Positions 61,448 through 64,000 of a DNA stretch of 64,000 nucleotides are shown one piece after another. Origin of the DNA: Hymenolepis diminuta. Taxonomy: Eukaryota; Platyhelminthes; Cestoda; Cyclophyllidea; Hymenolepididae. The notes under the pieces were generated by a model. The model ran no database searches, had not been told where the DNA came from, and saw only the letters and a list, made by a program, of their open reading frames with translations. Both the position numbers and the translations under genes were made by a program. The stretch is from the NCBI GenBank assembly GCA_900708905.1, contig CAADRB010000011.1, forward strand, positions 1,379,169 to 1,443,168. Direction: 5' to 3'. Position 1 is the first letter of the stretch, and the number at the start of each line of letters is the position of its first letter.

Positions 61448-64000
61448 GTTTTATCACATCGATCCTGTAATATAAACCTATGGTCGAATACGAAATGCCC
61501 CTTAGAATATCAAAAACAATGAATTCTATACAGAATTCAAATAATTTCTGCTTTATTGTAAGTTTGCGGAGAAGCGATAATCCGATATCAAGAGTGAGTT
61601 AATTGTTTTTGACCTCCTATTGTGTGAAAATTCTAAACTGGAAATCCCATTTATTTTACCTTCGAATCTCTAAAAAAATCGTTTAAAATACGTGTAAAAT
61701 AAGCAGATGAGCACTTGCAGTATTGTCCAAAATAAATTTTTTGAAAGTTCAAGTAAATTAAACTAATCGTCTTAGATTTATGCAGAAGGAATAATGACTA
61801 GTTCTCTCTAAAATTAGAATCGACCTCTTTAATGAATGTGTGGTTAAACTATTAAATATTTTAAATTTGCAAGCAAGTAGGTTTCTAATGGGATGAATCA
61901 AAACATAGCATAATATACGATCTCCCGAATAACCTATTGCAAAATGCATCTGCTTGTCTGATTAGAGTATTTCATCATTAATAAACGCAATTATATATGA
62001 CCTGTTGGGTCTAGCATAACATGCAATTACGTGTTGTTTCATTTTTTGCAAATAAAGACAGAAATGGTTATACCTCTCGTTCCGGGCCACTTTCAGTATC
62101 GATTAATCCATCTTGTCTTTTTTATAATAACTCGGGTTCAGACAACTCTCTTTAATAATTATGGTTAACAAATATTTGTTGTATTTTATCTCCCACTTTC
62201 CACAAAAATGTGCAATCTTTGATTTCTATAACTCGCTTTCTGCTATGAAGACTGGAAACGGGCTCCCATAAATATTAATAAATCAAACTTACCCCTGTAA
62301 GTAGCAGGGCCGCACATAACTATGTCGGTCACTTCAGATAGCTGCGAAATCGGAAGTTATGCTTGCTCCGCTTAGAAATACTTCTATAGTATACTCAATG
62401 TTTATAGAAAATATAAACATTGTTATGCAAAATATTGTGAAAATAACAGAATGGTTCTTATTCTGAGAAGCCAAAATGTGTAATTTCCCTTGACAGATTC
62501 ATCCTTTCATTAACTAGATTTGCAATGACCGATTTTTATTTCTGCTATCTGATAACAGCCTCGTAGTATATCGAGCTAATCAAAAGAAATTAATTCATCA
62601 GCAGTTTGTCAAATTAGAACCATTGAATCATCATTGGAAGTGATAGATCTCTTAATTTCTAAAGTAGAAAAGTCTAGTTTCTGTAAAACATTTCTTTTTT
62701 CTTTGCATATTCCGTATATTTTATTTGATTAATAAACTTTCAAACCCGTGAATTGATAAAGACATCCAAATAGGCAATTCGGAATGATCTTTATAATCAG
62801 GATGACTCGTCTAAAACACCATCTCTGGCTAGATTGAATAATTTTTAATCGTTACTAGGCCAAACTGTTTCCAAGTGAAAATTTTTTAGTCATCAACTCC
62901 CCCACCGGGATTAAAGTGTCCTAAATTTACGGCAAGGAAGAAAAGGATTAAAGAAACTTTGCCTATTTGAAGTTTATTAGCCTCTGGGGACAGGATGGTT
63001 AATGATGTTCAGCCCGTCTGATATATTCAGTCGGCACATTAATTATTTAACTGAAGTCCCACTAACAAAATAATTAATAATTACTAAAATTAGGAATAAC
63101 TTATTAAAGTTAGCTGTCTCCAATATTGTATGAAGTAAAATTTAGCAAAAAAATCTAATACCGTAACTCATCTATTCTAACTATTTTAATAACACACATA
63201 CATATATTTTATGCGCTGCCGGATGTGTACTTTCATATAATAATCCCAAATTCAAGGATCCTCAACGAAATGAGGAGATAACGTTCCCATAAATATAATC
63301 TTCTGAACTATATATTATAAGTCCAGGCAGAAAAGGAGTGTTAAAATCCAGAGAAGGTAATGTATTGCAGAGCTCCTTCTCAAGGTGCTGGAATTTGAAA
63401 GCTATGCATCCTATTTTCTGATTCATACTCCCGAAACCATCGTTAAATAAATTTATTTATCACTATCACGGATTTATTAGAAGAAGGTGGGTTAATTTAA
63501 CCGTCAATTTTTCGCAGTTTCGTCAGTAATCATCCAGAGACTTGACAAAATCTCATTATGTTATTTTTGGCCAAATCTTCATTGTATCACTGTTCTAAGA
63601 AACAGAAAATATTGATTATTTTATTAATCTTCTCAGTATTAGCCTAAATAACTATTTATTATTAAACTTAGACCATAAGTAACAAGATAAAAACATTAGG
63701 TGGAAATACAAATAGGGATCAATATGCTCAAACTAACACAGAAATGCTTGAATAATACCAGTTGTGTATCAAAGACAGGTAATTGACAATTGCATTTATA
63801 CAGTTCATATCTATTTTAAGTAGAAGTAAATAAATTTTCAAATGTGGTGTCTAAATCATTACGTGAGAAGAGGACAGTCATATCTGGTAATTTCGAAGAT
63901 TTGCCGCTGTATTTCTCAACCAGACCCTTAAATTGTTGGTGTGTCAGTCTTCAATAGATAAAACACAAAAGGAATTCGAGCTTCACAGGGAGATTTATCA
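61448..64000. other. Intergenic, AT-rich
   Basis: Nothing supported to the end of the window. Confidence 0.45.

Noticed and set aside
1..64000. CRISPR arrays, bacterial operons, ribosome-binding sites or replication origins
   Set aside because: The window is eukaryotic (spliceosomal introns, mariner, SINEs); no regularly spaced repeats are present.

Overview
This is AT-rich nuclear DNA from an animal, mostly non-coding, holding two recognisable protein genes. Both are complete, intron-containing glycogenin genes on the + strand, about 30 kb apart (9.2-12.1 kb and 39.1-41.1 kb). Short 5' introns (32-82 bp), one long 3' intron per gene, low GC, mariner and many old tRNA-derived SINE copies fit an invertebrate. 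A flatworm, perhaps a tapeworm, is my best guess; it is an inference from intron style, not a sequence match.

Layout: 1-455 is the end of a mariner element cut by the window edge. 0.46-9.2 kb is intergenic with one SINE. 9217-12084 is glycogenin paralog 1, with a SINE in its last intron. 12.5-13.9 kb holds old dispersed repeats, including an inverted pair. 13941-15294 is a whole but decayed mariner (TIRs, TA target duplication, 207-bp assembly gap). 15.3-39 kb is gene-poor DNA with several ancient low-copy repeat families (called R2-R6 here), densest at 30.5-37 kb. 39082-41143 is glycogenin paralog 2. 41.6-46.5 kb is SINE-rich and includes a possible two-exon gene for a 47-residue secreted peptide. 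46.5-64 kb is mostly AT-rich intergenic DNA with a tandem pair of SINEs at 55.5-55.9 kb and one lone candidate exon on the - strand at 61.3-61.4 kb.

The two glycogenins should both prime glycogen synthesis: each keeps the DxD metal site, the acceptor tyrosine (Tyr194) and the C-terminal glycogen-synthase-binding motif (WERGEIDY). In both, the start codon is split by a 65-bp intron (A|TG). They share four intron positions; paralog 2 has one extra. Their coding exons align without gaps over the first 263 residues. All exon boundaries are read by eye from splice consensus plus protein similarity; repeat edges are approximate.
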